A stretch of DNA of 12,955 bases, from positions 1 through 12,955 of the forward strand of contig QWHP01000027.1 in NCBI GenBank assembly GCA_021404985.1, given 5' to 3'. This document shows positions 1-7,055 of the stretch, piece by piece. Positions within the stretch are counted from its first letter, which is position 1, and each line of letters begins with the position of its first letter. The notes under the pieces are model-generated. The model was not told where the DNA came from, searched no databases, and saw nothing but the letters and a program-made list of their open reading frames with translations. The stretch is from Actinobacteria bacterium ATB1 (GTDB lineage: Bacteria; Actinomycetota; Acidimicrobiia; UBA2766). A program made the translations under genes and the position numbers.

Positions 1-650
1 GCCTTCCCCTCTTCGTAGGGCACCGCCGAACCACGGATCTCCTCTGGTGTGACAATGTAGGCGAGATGATCCTTGACGAGCTTGTCGCGGAACTTCTCCT
101 CGGGAACCCGGGCACATCTCGCATAGATCTCCATGTCCGGCCGCCGGATGTTCATGTAGCCGCCGATCGCGACGGCCCCGAGAACTGCGTTCGCCATGAA
201 GGACCCGAGTTTGCGGTCGGCACCCCACCGCAGGTCCGACGATCCGGCGAACTTGGCACCCTCGAGCCCGAGTCGCGCCACCGCATCCTCGACGACGGGC
301 TGCCAGGCGTCCAGTGCTGCGTCGAGGTCGGCGTGGGTGTCCTCTCGCACGATCTGACTCACGATCATCGCCGCGTCCGAGTCGTAGAAGGCCGTGCCGC
401 CCCCGAAGACCATCCGCCTCACGACCTCGACGCCCTCCCGCCTCGCCGCATCCAGATCTATGACCTCGTCGATGTCGTCGAACCAGCCGACGTTGAAGTG
501 CGTCGTCCCGAAACACCCGATCAGCAGGACCTCGTCCGATCGTCCAGCGGCAACCTCGGCGCACAGGACAGGCATTCGAGCCATCGACTCGGCGCACGTC
601 GTCCCCGACACGTCGATGATCCTCCATCGACCCCCCGGATTGCCCGCCAT
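1..650 (-). CDS. Lipoate-protein ligase A family protein (3' end beyond window)
   Basis: The minus-strand frame from ATG at 650 stays open to the window edge (216 residues seen, no stop). It resembles the biotin/lipoate A/B ligase fold. A glycine-rich segment RRMVFGGGTAFYD (residues 78-90) matches the family's RRxxGGGxVxHD lipoyl-AMP loop. A later DRKLGSF (145-151) sits where the family has DRKxSGN, so K147 is the likely catalytic lysine. Family members activate lipoate or octanoate and attach it to a lysine of a carrier domain in the cytoplasm. The start is supported by GGGGGA at 655-660, four bases upstream. The gene begins 29 bp after the aldehyde dehydrogenase stop on the same strand, so the two are probably co-transcribed. 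The usual HGTLL segment after the lysine is replaced by a GGYMN-like stretch, so this is a divergent member and its substrate is uncertain. It could modify a lipoyl protein or be a specialised acyltransferase. Confidence 0.72.
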   Translation of the reverse strand, partial: MAGNPGGRWRIIDVSGTTCAESMARMPVLCAEVAAGRSDEVLLIGCFGTTHFNVGWFDDIDEVIDLDAARREGVEVVRRMVFGGGTAFYDSDAAMIVSQIVREDTHADLDAALDAWQPVVEDAVARLGLEGAKFAGSSDLRWGADRKLGSFMANAVLGAVAIGGYMNIRRPDMEIYARCARVPEEKFRDKLVKDHLAYIVTPEEIRGSAVPYEEGK

Positions 651-679
651 GCATTCCCCCGGTTCTGCTCTCCGAGCAC

Positions 680-2116
680 TCAGTTGTACGGTACGTATAC
701 GGTCTTCACCTCGGTGAAGGCTTCTGCGGCTTCGATGCCGCCCTCTCGTCCCGGGCCGCTGTCCCCCACGCCACCGAAGGGCGCTCCTGGTGTCACGAAG
801 GACCACGAGTTCACCCACATCGTCCCCGTGCGGACGGACGCCGCGACACGGTGGGCGCGTCCGATGTCCCTGGTCCACACTCCCCCGGCGAGTCCGTACC
901 GCGTCCTGTTGGCCATCGTCACGGCCTCGGCTTCGTCATCGAAGGGGACGACGACGGCGACCGGGCCGAACACCTCGTCCTCGCAGATCGGATCGTCGAT
1001 CCGGGTGTTCGTGAGGATCGTGGGTGCGTAGAACCACCCCGGCGGAGTGTGGCCCTGGGGCCGCCCTCCCCCTGTCAGCACCCTCGCCCCCCGACGCTGC
1101 GCGTCCTCGACGAGGCTCGTGACGCGCGACAGCGCAGCCTCGCTGATCAGAGGTCCCATGCGCGTGTCGTGGGCGAAGGGGTCGCCCGGTTTCCACTCAC
1201 GCGCCACGTCCTCGAACCTGCCGAGGAACTCCTCGAGGATCGGGCGCTGGACGAGGATACGGCTCCCGGCGATGCACTGCTGTCCCGTGAGGAGAAAGAC
1301 CGCCTGGCCGGCCCCTTGGACCGCGTGATCGAGATCGCAGTCGGCGAAGACGATGTTCGCCGACTTGCCGCCGAGCTCGAGGAGAAGGCGCTTGAAGCTC
1401 GCCCCTGCCGCCGCGGCGATCGTCGACGCCACCCGGCCACCCCCGGTGAAGGTCACGAGGGCCACGTCGGGATGCTCGACCAGGCTCGTACCCACGTCCG
1501 GGCCGCCTGTCACGAAGTTCACGACACCGGGCGGGATCCCGGCCTCGAGCGCGAGCTCGACGATCCTCCTCGGACCGAACGGCGCCTGCTCAGAGGCCTT
1601 GAGCACAACGGTGCATCCCGCGGCCAAGGCCGGCGCCAGCTTGAACGCAGTGAGCATGAGAGGGACGTTGAAGGCCACGATGGCGGCCACCACGCCGACC
1701 GGCTCCCGGATGGTGTAGGTGTGCAGACCCGGCACGGGCGTCGGGACGACTGCGCCACGCAGCTTGTCCGCCCAACCGGCGAAGTGGGCGATGTAGTCGG
1801 CAGCGGCAACGGCTTCACCGAACGCGAATCCGTTGGGGAATCCCGTCTCGGTGGTGTGGAGCGTGCCGAGCTCGGCGGCGTGCTCGTGGACCAAGGCGGC
1901 GAAATCGTGCATCAGACGCCTTCGGGTGAAGGGATCGATCCGGCCCCATTCGCCTTCGAAGGCCGACTTCGCCGCCCGGACGGCTGCGTCGACCTGCCCC
2001 GGCGTGGCGCTGTCGACCTCGGCCAGGATCGTGGCGTCCGTCGGATTCCAGTTCGGAATCGGCTCCCCGTCCCCGGTGAGCCTTTCGCCCTCGATGATCT
2101 GTGAACGCTCTGGCAA
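680..2116 (-). CDS. NAD(P)-dependent aldehyde dehydrogenase
   Basis: This 478-residue protein is a full-length ALDH-superfamily enzyme that oxidises an aldehyde to a carboxylic acid in the cytoplasm. Counting from the TTG start, the landmarks are the oxyanion asparagine N150 (AFNVP), the cofactor-contacting lysine K173 (VLKASE), the general-base glutamate E247 (LELGGK), the nucleophile C281 (GQQCIAGSR) and the EVFGPV motif (381-386). The reading frame stays open far upstream, but that extension runs antisense through the divergent acyl-CoA dehydrogenase gene and is low-complexity Arg/Gly/Ser. The TTG at 2116 is preceded by GGGGAGA with a 4 nt spacer and gives the normal family length. The gene is divergent from the acyl-CoA dehydrogenase operon across a 111 bp intergenic region holding an inverted repeat, and it is followed by the lipoate-ligase-like gene. 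In context it probably oxidises the aldehyde made by the P450 and alcohol dehydrogenase encoded downstream. The substrate is unknown. Confidence 0.93.
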   Translation of the reverse strand: MPERSQIIEGERLTGDGEPIPNWNPTDATILAEVDSATPGQVDAAVRAAKSAFEGEWGRIDPFTRRRLMHDFAALVHEHAAELGTLHTTETGFPNGFAFGEAVAAADYIAHFAGWADKLRGAVVPTPVPGLHTYTIREPVGVVAAIVAFNVPLMLTAFKLAPALAAGCTVVLKASEQAPFGPRRIVELALEAGIPPGVVNFVTGGPDVGTSLVEHPDVALVTFTGGGRVASTIAAAAGASFKRLLLELGGKSANIVFADCDLDHAVQGAGQAVFLLTGQQCIAGSRILVQRPILEEFLGRFEDVAREWKPGDPFAHDTRMGPLISEAALSRVTSLVEDAQRRGARVLTGGGRPQGHTPPGWFYAPTILTNTRIDDPICEDEVFGPVAVVVPFDDEAEAVTMANRTRYGLAGGVWTRDIGRAHRVAASVRTGTMWVNSWSFVTPGAPFGGVGDSGPGREGGIEAAEAFTEVKTVYVPYN

Positions 2117-2120
2117 CTCG

Positions 2121-2127
2121 TCTCCCC
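2121..2127 (-). promoter_or_regulatory. Ribosome binding site deciding the TTG start of the aldehyde dehydrogenase
   Basis: On the minus strand the sequence reads GGGGAGA, then CGAG, then TTG. This is the only purine-rich Shine-Dalgarno-like element near the expected N-terminus, and no ATG or GTG in frame lies close by. Confidence 0.6.
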
Positions 2128-2171
2128 ACGTGAAGGGCTCGAGGGCACCGACCTGCGCACCCCGCGCTTGG

Positions 2172-2204
2172 CTCGTACAATAGCCCTTGCACGAGTTGTA
2201 CGAG
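2172..2204. promoter_or_regulatory. Putative TetR operator between aldehyde dehydrogenase and acyl-CoA dehydrogenase genes
   Basis: CTCGTACAA (2172-2180) is followed after six bases by TTGCACGAG (2187-2195) and at once by TTGTACGAG (2196-2204). The first arm is the exact inverse of the third 9-mer and differs by one base from the inverse of the second. The element therefore has one left half-site and two tandem right half-sites. It lies 23 bp before the acyl-CoA dehydrogenase start and 55 bp before the aldehyde dehydrogenase start, suited to control both directions. The same design recurs at 6177-6200 and 8300-8324. The TACAAT within it (2176-2181) could also serve as a -10 box, which would place the operator on the promoter. 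Assigning it to the TetR gene at 4569 is inference. Confidence 0.68.
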
Positions 2205-2227
2205 ACACCTGAACGCGACCACCGACC

Positions 2228-3406
2228 ATGGATCTGGGCCTCACGGCCGACGAGGAGGAGTTCCGGACCGAGCTCCGGGACTTCCTGAGGGCGAATCCTC
2301 CTCCACCGGACACCGGCTTCCCCGCACAGCGCGCCTGGCAGCAGACCCTCTTCGAGGGTGGCTGGGTCGCGCCCCACTGGCCGGCCTCCCTCGGGGGTCG
2401 TTCCGCCGGCTTCATGCAGTACGCCATATACGTCGAGGAGCTGGCCCGCGCTCGAGCCCCACAGCCGGCGAATCGGGTGGGAATCAACCTCGCGGGCCCG
2501 ACTCTGCTGTCGCACGGAACCGTGGAACAGCAGCGCCGGTTCCTGTCGCCCATCCTCTCGGCCGAGGACATCTGGTGCCAGCTCTTCTCGGAGCCGGACG
2601 CAGGGAGCGACCTCGGCTCACTTCGCACTCGGGCCATGCCCGACGGGGAAGGCTGGCGCGTCTCCGGCCAGAAGGTGTGGACGAGCTATGCGACTGAGGC
2701 CAGGTACGGCATACTCCTCGCCCGCACCCCCGCGTCCGACGAATCCGGCCGGCACAGCCGGATCTCCTACTTCGTGTGCGACATGAAGTCGCCCGGCGTC
2801 GAGATCCGTCCGCTTCGCCAGATCACCGGGGAATGCGAGTTCAACGAGGTGTTCCTCTCCGAGGTCTGGCTGGGTCCCGATTCCCTCGTGGGCGCTCTCG
2901 GTGACGGCTGGCGAGTGGCGAACACGACGCTCGCCCACGAGCGCGGCACGGCATTCCCGCTCAAGGAGCAGGTGGTTCAACGAATCTTCCTCGACCGCAT
3001 GCTCGACGACGCGAGGCACATGCCCGTCGACCCGCCACTGCGGGACGAACTCGCCCGCTGCTACGTGGAGGCGGAGATATTCCGCTTCCTGAACCTCGGC
3101 ACCCTCACGCGACTCTCCCGCGGGGAAGAGCCCGGTGCGGAGTCGTCGCTCGTGAAGCTGCACTGGTCACTCCTTTCGCAGCACCTGCACGAGACCGAGA
3201 TCGCACTCGACGGTGCGTCCGCGATTGCGTCCCTGCGCGACGGCCGGGGCGGCGCGTCCTCCCCTCCCGCCTGGCGCGAGTTCCTCTGGTCGAGAGCGGC
3301 CTCGATCGCCGGCGGTACGAGCGAGATCCAGCGCAACATCATCGGCGAACGGATCCTCGGTCTCCCTCGCGAACCGCGAGCCGAGCGCGATCTAGGGCAA
3401 AGCTGA
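2228..3406 (+). CDS. Acyl-CoA dehydrogenase family protein, first of a tandem pair
   Basis: This 392-residue FAD enzyme of the acyl-CoA dehydrogenase superfamily catalyses alpha,beta-desaturation of an acyl-CoA. The order is an N-terminal helical domain (from about residue 5), the middle beta domain with signature CQLFSEPDAGSDLGSL (117-132), and the C-terminal helical domain ending in GGTSEIQRN (362-370) and GERILGLPRE. Where medium-chain enzymes carry the catalytic glutamate just before GTS there is glycine (AGGTS), so a base from another position, possibly the HERGT segment (237-241), or from a partner subunit would be needed. No clear Shine-Dalgarno precedes the ATG, but the N-terminus matches that of the downstream paralogue. 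The stop overlaps the next ATG by one base (TGATG), so the two are translationally coupled. Adjacent pairs like this recall the heteromeric FadE/ChsE enzymes of steroid side-chain degradation. That parallel is inference from gene layout. Confidence 0.92.
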   Translation: MDLGLTADEEEFRTELRDFLRANPPPPDTGFPAQRAWQQTLFEGGWVAPHWPASLGGRSAGFMQYAIYVEELARARAPQPANRVGINLAGPTLLSHGTVEQQRRFLSPILSAEDIWCQLFSEPDAGSDLGSLRTRAMPDGEGWRVSGQKVWTSYATEARYGILLARTPASDESGRHSRISYFVCDMKSPGVEIRPLRQITGECEFNEVFLSEVWLGPDSLVGALGDGWRVANTTLAHERGTAFPLKEQVVQRIFLDRMLDDARHMPVDPPLRDELARCYVEAEIFRFLNLGTLTRLSRGEEPGAESSLVKLHWSLLSQHLHETEIALDGASAIASLRDGRGGASSPPAWREFLWSRAASIAGGTSEIQRNIIGERILGLPREPRAERDLGQS

Positions 3407-4563
3407 TGGACCTGTCCTTGAGCCCGGACGAGGAGGACTTCCGCGCCGAGGTCAGAGAGTGGCTCGAGGGGCACCGTGCGCCGGAGCCTCCCGACGGGAC
3501 GGACCTCGAGGCGCATGTCGAGGCACTGCGCTCCTGGCAGTGTGCCCTCGCGGGCGCACGACTCGTCGGCGTCCACTGGCCCGAGCACTTCGGTGGACGA
3601 GGCCTCACCTGGATCCACAACTTCGTCGTCCAGGAAGAGCTCGCCCGGGCTCGGGCACCCGAGATCATCAACCGCATCGGGGTCAACCTCGTCGGCCCGA
3701 CGCTCGCCGAGCACGGGACGGACGAACAGCAGGCCCGCTGGCTGCCCGGCATCCTCCCGGCCGACGAGATCTGGTGCCAGCTCTTCTCGGAACCCGACGC
3801 AGGCAGCGACCTCGCATCCCTCAGGACCACCGCACGCCGCGAAGGCGACGTCTACGTGGTCGAGGGCCAGAAGGTCTGGTCCTCCTACGCACAATTCGCA
3901 CGCTGGGGGTATCTCCTCGCCAGAACCGACCCGGAGGCGCCCCGCCACAGGGGAATCAGCGCTTTCGTCGTGGACATGACCTCTCCGGGGGTCGAAGTCC
4001 GGCCACTCCGGCAGATGACCGGCGAGGAGGAGTTCAACGAGGTCTTCCTCACCGGAGTCGAGGTGCCGGCCGGCCACCTGTTGGGCGCCGAGAACGACGG
4101 CTGGCGCATCGCGTCGACGACGCTGTCGCACGAACGCGGAACCTCTCCCCGCCAGTTGATCGTCCACACGATGCTCCTCGACGAGCTCCTCGAGCTCGCA
4201 CGTGGCGGGCCGGGAGCCGATCCCCTGATCCGACAGGAGTTGGCTCGCGCCTGGTCGGACGTCCTGATCTTCCGGCTGCACAACTTCCGGACTCTCACCG
4301 ACGTCCTTCGCGACGGCAAGCCGGGCCCGCAGTCCTCGGTCGTGAAGCTCTTCTGGAGCGAGATGAGTCAGCGCATGCACGACCTCGGCACGAGACTGAT
4401 CGGCCCCGGCGCCTACGCGGGCGCCGACCGGGCCGAGAAACTCCTCCGGAACATGCTGTACTACAGGGCGGCAACCATCTTCGCCGGGACGTCGGAGGTG
4501 CAGCGCAACGTCATCGGCGAACGTGCCCTGGGCCTCCCCCGTGAGCCACCTCCGCTATCCTGA
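3406..4563 (+). CDS. Acyl-CoA dehydrogenase family protein, second of a tandem pair
   Basis: This 385-residue flavoprotein is a paralogue of the preceding gene. They share the N-terminal DEE(E/D)FR pattern, the signature WCQLFSEPDAGSDLASL (123-139), the GQKVW(S/T)SYA segment, HERGT (242-246) and the C-terminal GTSEVQRNVIGER (361-373). The residue before GTS, glutamate in medium-chain enzymes, is alanine here (FAGTS) and glycine in its partner. The start ATG lies inside the partner's stop (TGATG), implying stoichiometric synthesis and possibly a hetero-oligomer. Its own stop is only 5 bp before the TetR gene, so all three form one operon driven from the 2117-2227 intergenic region. It should dehydrogenate an acyl-CoA in the cytoplasm and pass electrons to an electron-transferring flavoprotein that is not encoded here. 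The substrate is unknown; a bulky or branched acyl-CoA is plausible given the P450, ADH and ALDH genes nearby. Confidence 0.92.
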   Translation: MDLSLSPDEEDFRAEVREWLEGHRAPEPPDGTDLEAHVEALRSWQCALAGARLVGVHWPEHFGGRGLTWIHNFVVQEELARARAPEIINRIGVNLVGPTLAEHGTDEQQARWLPGILPADEIWCQLFSEPDAGSDLASLRTTARREGDVYVVEGQKVWSSYAQFARWGYLLARTDPEAPRHRGISAFVVDMTSPGVEVRPLRQMTGEEEFNEVFLTGVEVPAGHLLGAENDGWRIASTTLSHERGTSPRQLIVHTMLLDELLELARGGPGADPLIRQELARAWSDVLIFRLHNFRTLTDVLRDGKPGPQSSVVKLFWSEMSQRMHDLGTRLIGPGAYAGADRAEKLLRNMLYYRAATIFAGTSEVQRNVIGERALGLPREPPPLS

Positions 4564-4568
4564 CGCTC

Positions 4569-5225
4569 GTGTCAGAGACTTCGCGTGCGAACAGCTCGAC
4601 GGCCGGTGGAACTCCCGCGCGGGAGCGGAAGCTGCGCGCTCAAGGACGGCGCACACTTCGCAAGCTCCTCGAGGCCGGACGGACGGTCTTCGAGAGCAAG
4701 GGATTCCGCGAGGCGCGAGTGGACGACATCGCCGCCGAGGCGGGCACGTCCCACGGAACGTTCTACCTCTACTTCGCGAACAAGGACGAGCTCTTCGAGG
4801 CCCTCGCGGCCGACGTGGTCGAGGAGATGCAGTCCCTTGCCGCGGAGCTCGGTCCGATCGACTCCGGCGAGGAGGGCTATCGGACGCTTCGCGACTGGCT
4901 CGACCGCTTCGCCGCTCTCTACAGCCACCACGCTCCCGTCATCAGCGTATGGCAGTCGAGCGACGCCCCGACCCAACTCATGCGGCTCGGTCGCCATGCT
5001 CTGTCCGACCTCGTCGACGTGCTCGCAAAGAGAGTCGCCGAGTCACCGGCGCCCCACGACATCGATCCCGACACTGCTGCGATGGCCTTCGTCTCCCTCA
5101 TCGAGCGCTTCAACTACCTGGTGACCGTGAGACGTCTCCATGTCCGGCGCGACACTATGCTCGACACGCTTGCCCGCATACTCCACACGGGCTTCTTCGG
5201 CGGAGATGCGGGCGGCCGGTCCTGA
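4569..5225 (+). CDS. TetR/AcrR-family transcriptional regulator
   Basis: This 218-residue protein has a basic N-terminal arm (residues 16-31) and a typical TetR helix-turn-helix: FESKGFREARVDDIAAEAG, then TSHGTFYLYFANKDELFEAL (about residues 41-79). The rest (about 80-218) is helical with no cofactor motif and would be the ligand and dimerisation domain. The family represses transcription until a small ligand, often an acyl-CoA or pathway intermediate, binds. The GTG start lies 5 bp after the second acyl-CoA dehydrogenase stop without a good Shine-Dalgarno, suggesting translational coupling. As the third gene of this operon it would be under the inverted repeat at 2172-2204, which fits autoregulation. 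Similar repeats at 6177-6200 and 8300-8324 suggest it also controls the enoyl-CoA hydratase, P450 and alcohol dehydrogenase genes. The family call is firm; the targets are inference. Confidence 0.92.
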   Translation: MSETSRANSSTAGGTPARERKLRAQGRRTLRKLLEAGRTVFESKGFREARVDDIAAEAGTSHGTFYLYFANKDELFEALAADVVEEMQSLAAELGPIDSGEEGYRTLRDWLDRFAALYSHHAPVISVWQSSDAPTQLMRLGRHALSDLVDVLAKRVAESPAPHDIDPDTAAMAFVSLIERFNYLVTVRRLHVRRDTMLDTLARILHTGFFGGDAGGRS

Positions 5226-5277
5226 TGCTCCGCCACGTGTGCATTCTCTGACGTGGATGTCATAGAATATCCCGGAG

Positions 5278-6195
5278 ATGCCTCCGAGAACCGAACCCCA
5301 CTCCGATCCAGGTCCCGACCCGGCTGCAGCAACACCGGCTGGGTCCGGACCTGCCCGCCCCACCGGGCACGCAGACCGAGAGACGGTCCTTCGGCTCCTG
5401 CCCCTCGTAGAGCGCCTCAATGCCTACTTCGCCACGGAGATCAGGGGGTTTGAACGTCTGCCCGAGGGACCTTTCCTCCTCGTCGGCAACCACTCCGGCG
5501 GGCTCGTCACATTCGACATCCTCGGCTTCTGGGCAGAGTGGATCCGACGCAAGGGTCCTGACGCGCCCGTCGCGATGCTCGCTCACGACGTGATGTTCCG
5601 TGTGCCGCGCTTCGGTGACCTCCTTCGGCGTCTCGGGGTTCTTCCGGCTTCGCCCCAGGCCGCCTTCGACGCCCTTCGTTCCGGCAGACCCGTGAGCGTG
5701 CTTCCCGGGGGCGAATGGGAGTGCCTCAGACCTTGGAACGAACGCAACCGCGTCGACTTCGGGGGCCACACTGGCTTCGTGGAGACGGCTTTGCGCGCCG
5801 GGGTACCGGTCGTCCCCCTGACCTCCCACGGCTCCCACGAGTCGACCTTCGTCATCTCGCGGGGTCAGGGGTTGGCTCGCGCCCTTGGGCTCGACCGTTT
5901 GCGGGCTCACGTCCTGCCCGTCACGTTCAGCATTCCCTTCGGCCTCGGGGTCGCCCTCCCGTCGGTTCCACTCCCCGCCAAGGTGACGATCGAGGTCGGC
6001 GAGCCGCTCGACTGGTCGATCTGGGGGCCCGAGGCCGCCGACGACCCCGAGATGGTCGCCGAGCTCTACGACGAGGTGGTCGAGGCCATGCAGGCCACCA
6101 TGGATCGACTGGCCGCCGAGGTCCCCTGGCCGCTCCTCGCTCGATGGACCGCGCAGGCCGGCGGGAACCGACCGAACTCGTACAATCGACCTTGA
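5278..6195 (+). CDS. LPLAT-superfamily (PlsC/MGAT-like) acyltransferase
   Basis: This 305-residue protein begins with a Pro/Ala-rich, probably disordered segment (1-30). It then has motifs of the lysophospholipid/glycerolipid acyltransferase superfamily: NHSGGLVTFD (71-80, with H72 the expected catalytic histidine), SVLPGGEWE (140-148) at the PEGTR-like third block, and GVPVVPLTSHGSHES (175-189) at the fourth. Members transfer an acyl chain from acyl-CoA or acyl-ACP to a lipid hydroxyl at the membrane. The aspartate is seven residues after the histidine rather than the four of classical HX4D enzymes, which fits the MGAT-like branch better than PlsC. It lies 52 bp after the TetR gene. GGAG directly abuts the ATG, which is too close for a normal ribosome site, and TAGAAT at 5263-5268 could drive a near-leaderless transcript. 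Its 3' end overlaps the operator-like repeat serving the next gene. The acceptor lipid is unknown. Confidence 0.82.
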   Translation: MPPRTEPHSDPGPDPAAATPAGSGPARPTGHADRETVLRLLPLVERLNAYFATEIRGFERLPEGPFLLVGNHSGGLVTFDILGFWAEWIRRKGPDAPVAMLAHDVMFRVPRFGDLLRRLGVLPASPQAAFDALRSGRPVSVLPGGEWECLRPWNERNRVDFGGHTGFVETALRAGVPVVPLTSHGSHESTFVISRGQGLARALGLDRLRAHVLPVTFSIPFGLGVALPSVPLPAKVTIEVGEPLDWSIWGPEAADDPEMVAELYDEVVEAMQATMDRLAAEVPWPLLARWTAQAGGNRPNSYNRP

Positions 6196-6200
6196 ACGAC
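6177..6200. promoter_or_regulatory. Putative TetR operator before the enoyl-CoA hydratase-family gene
   Basis: CTCGTACAA (6177-6185), a 6 bp spacer, then TTGAACGAC (6192-6200) repeats the layout of the element at 2172, with the same left arm and the same spacing. It overlaps the last codons and stop (6193-6195) of the acyltransferase and ends 22 bp before the next start codon. TACAAT (6181-6186) could act as a -10 box. The right arm matches the inverse of the left at seven of nine positions. Confidence 0.55.
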
Positions 6201-6222
6201 CTGTCGATGCGGGGGGGAAGGA

Positions 6223-7044
6223 ATGTCCGGAGGAGAGGAACTCACCACCGAGCTGCGAGACGGTGTGGGCTGGGTCACCCTGAACCGTCCCGACGCAGGC
6301 AACGCCCTGACCCCCGACTTGCGAGACGCGCTCACCGACTACTTCACCACAGTCTCCTCGGATCTCCGCACCCGTGCCGTCGTCCTCGGCGCCTCGGGCA
6401 AGAGCTTCTGTACGGGCGCCGACCTCCGGCGCCGCAAGGGACTCGGCGGGGACGATCGGCCGGAGGGAGCGCCTGCCAAAACGATGGGTGATGCCGCACG
6501 TGCCGTAGCGTCGGGCTGGCAACGTCTCGTCGCTTCGATCCTGGATTGCGAGAAACCGGTCCTCGCTGCAGTACAGGGCACTGCCGCCGGCGGCGGTGCA
6601 CAGCTCGTCCTCGCGTGCGACATCGTGCTCATGGCCGAGTCAGCCAGATTCATCGAGGTCTTCGTGAGACGCGGCATCGTCCCCGACGCGGGAGGGGCCT
6701 ACCTCCTGCCGCGTGTCGTCGGCCTCCACAAGGCGAAGGAGATCATGTTCTACGGCGACGACATCGCTGCCCGTGAGGCGGAGCGGCTCGGCATCGCGAA
6801 CAAGGTCGTCCCGGCCGAGGACCTTCCCGAGGTGGCCGAGCAGTGGGCGCTCCGGCTGGCACGTGGGCCGACGAAGGCGATCGGGATGATGAAGTCCCTC
6901 CTCAACCGCTCCCTCGACTCCGACAGGGTGACCGCCCTGCGTGACGAGGCATGGGGGCAGGAAGCAGTGAATGCCACAGCAGATGCCTCCGAAGGGATGC
7001 GGAGCTTCGTGGAACGCAGGGAGCCCGAGTTCAACGGCTGGTAG
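6223..7044 (+). CDS. Enoyl-CoA hydratase/isomerase (crotonase) family protein
   Basis: This 273-residue crotonase-fold protein has both oxyanion-hole segments: GKSFCTGADL (59-68) and GTAAGGGAQL (119-128). The glutamates that activate water in classical hydratases are absent: the first aligns with Q127 (GGGAQL) and the second with about F147 in the block ARFIEVFVRRG (141-151). An aspartate is present in GIVPDAGGAYLLP (D155), as in PaaG-type isomerases and related members. The enzyme may therefore be a double-bond isomerase or another crotonase-type activity rather than a hydratase. The ATG at 6223 follows GGGGGGGAAGGA directly. It runs in the same direction as the dehydrogenase-TetR-acyltransferase genes, 27 bp after the acyltransferase stop, but has its own operator-like repeat at 6177-6200, so it may be transcribed separately. 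The end converges with the P450 gene, leaving 11 bp. Confidence 0.9.
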   Translation: MSGGEELTTELRDGVGWVTLNRPDAGNALTPDLRDALTDYFTTVSSDLRTRAVVLGASGKSFCTGADLRRRKGLGGDDRPEGAPAKTMGDAARAVASGWQRLVASILDCEKPVLAAVQGTAAGGGAQLVLACDIVLMAESARFIEVFVRRGIVPDAGGAYLLPRVVGLHKAKEIMFYGDDIAAREAERLGIANKVVPAEDLPEVAEQWALRLARGPTKAIGMMKSLLNRSLDSDRVTALRDEAWGQEAVNATADASEGMRSFVERREPEFNGW

Positions 7045-7055
7045 GCGCGGGTGAC

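Noticed and set aside
684..690. TTGTACG half-site near the aldehyde dehydrogenase stop
   Set aside because: It has no partner arm at six or seven base spacing and lies in codons for the conserved C-terminus, so it is not called an operator.
66..1031. 321-codon plus-strand reading frame at the left end
   Set aside because: It runs antisense to the lipoate-ligase-like gene and the end of the aldehyde dehydrogenase gene, both of which show family motifs. Its product has no recognisable motif and arises from GC-rich codon bias.
851..2104. 417-codon plus-strand reading frame
   Set aside because: It is entirely antisense to the aldehyde dehydrogenase gene and its translation is Arg/Gly/Asp-rich without motifs.
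2117..2515. 133-residue N-terminal extension of the aldehyde dehydrogenase frame
   Set aside because: It passes through the operator-like repeat and antisense through the acyl-CoA dehydrogenase gene. The TTG start at 2116 has a ribosome site and gives the normal family length.
3061..4380. 439-codon minus-strand reading frame
   Set aside because: It is antisense to both acyl-CoA dehydrogenase genes and shows no family features.
5233..5256. CCACGT-N12-ACGTGG inverted repeat after the TetR gene
   Set aside because: The stem is only six pairs with a 12-base loop and no T-run, which is expected by chance in this composition.
5260..6522. 420-codon minus-strand reading frame
   Set aside because: It is antisense to the acyltransferase and the start of the crotonase-family gene, with low-complexity content.
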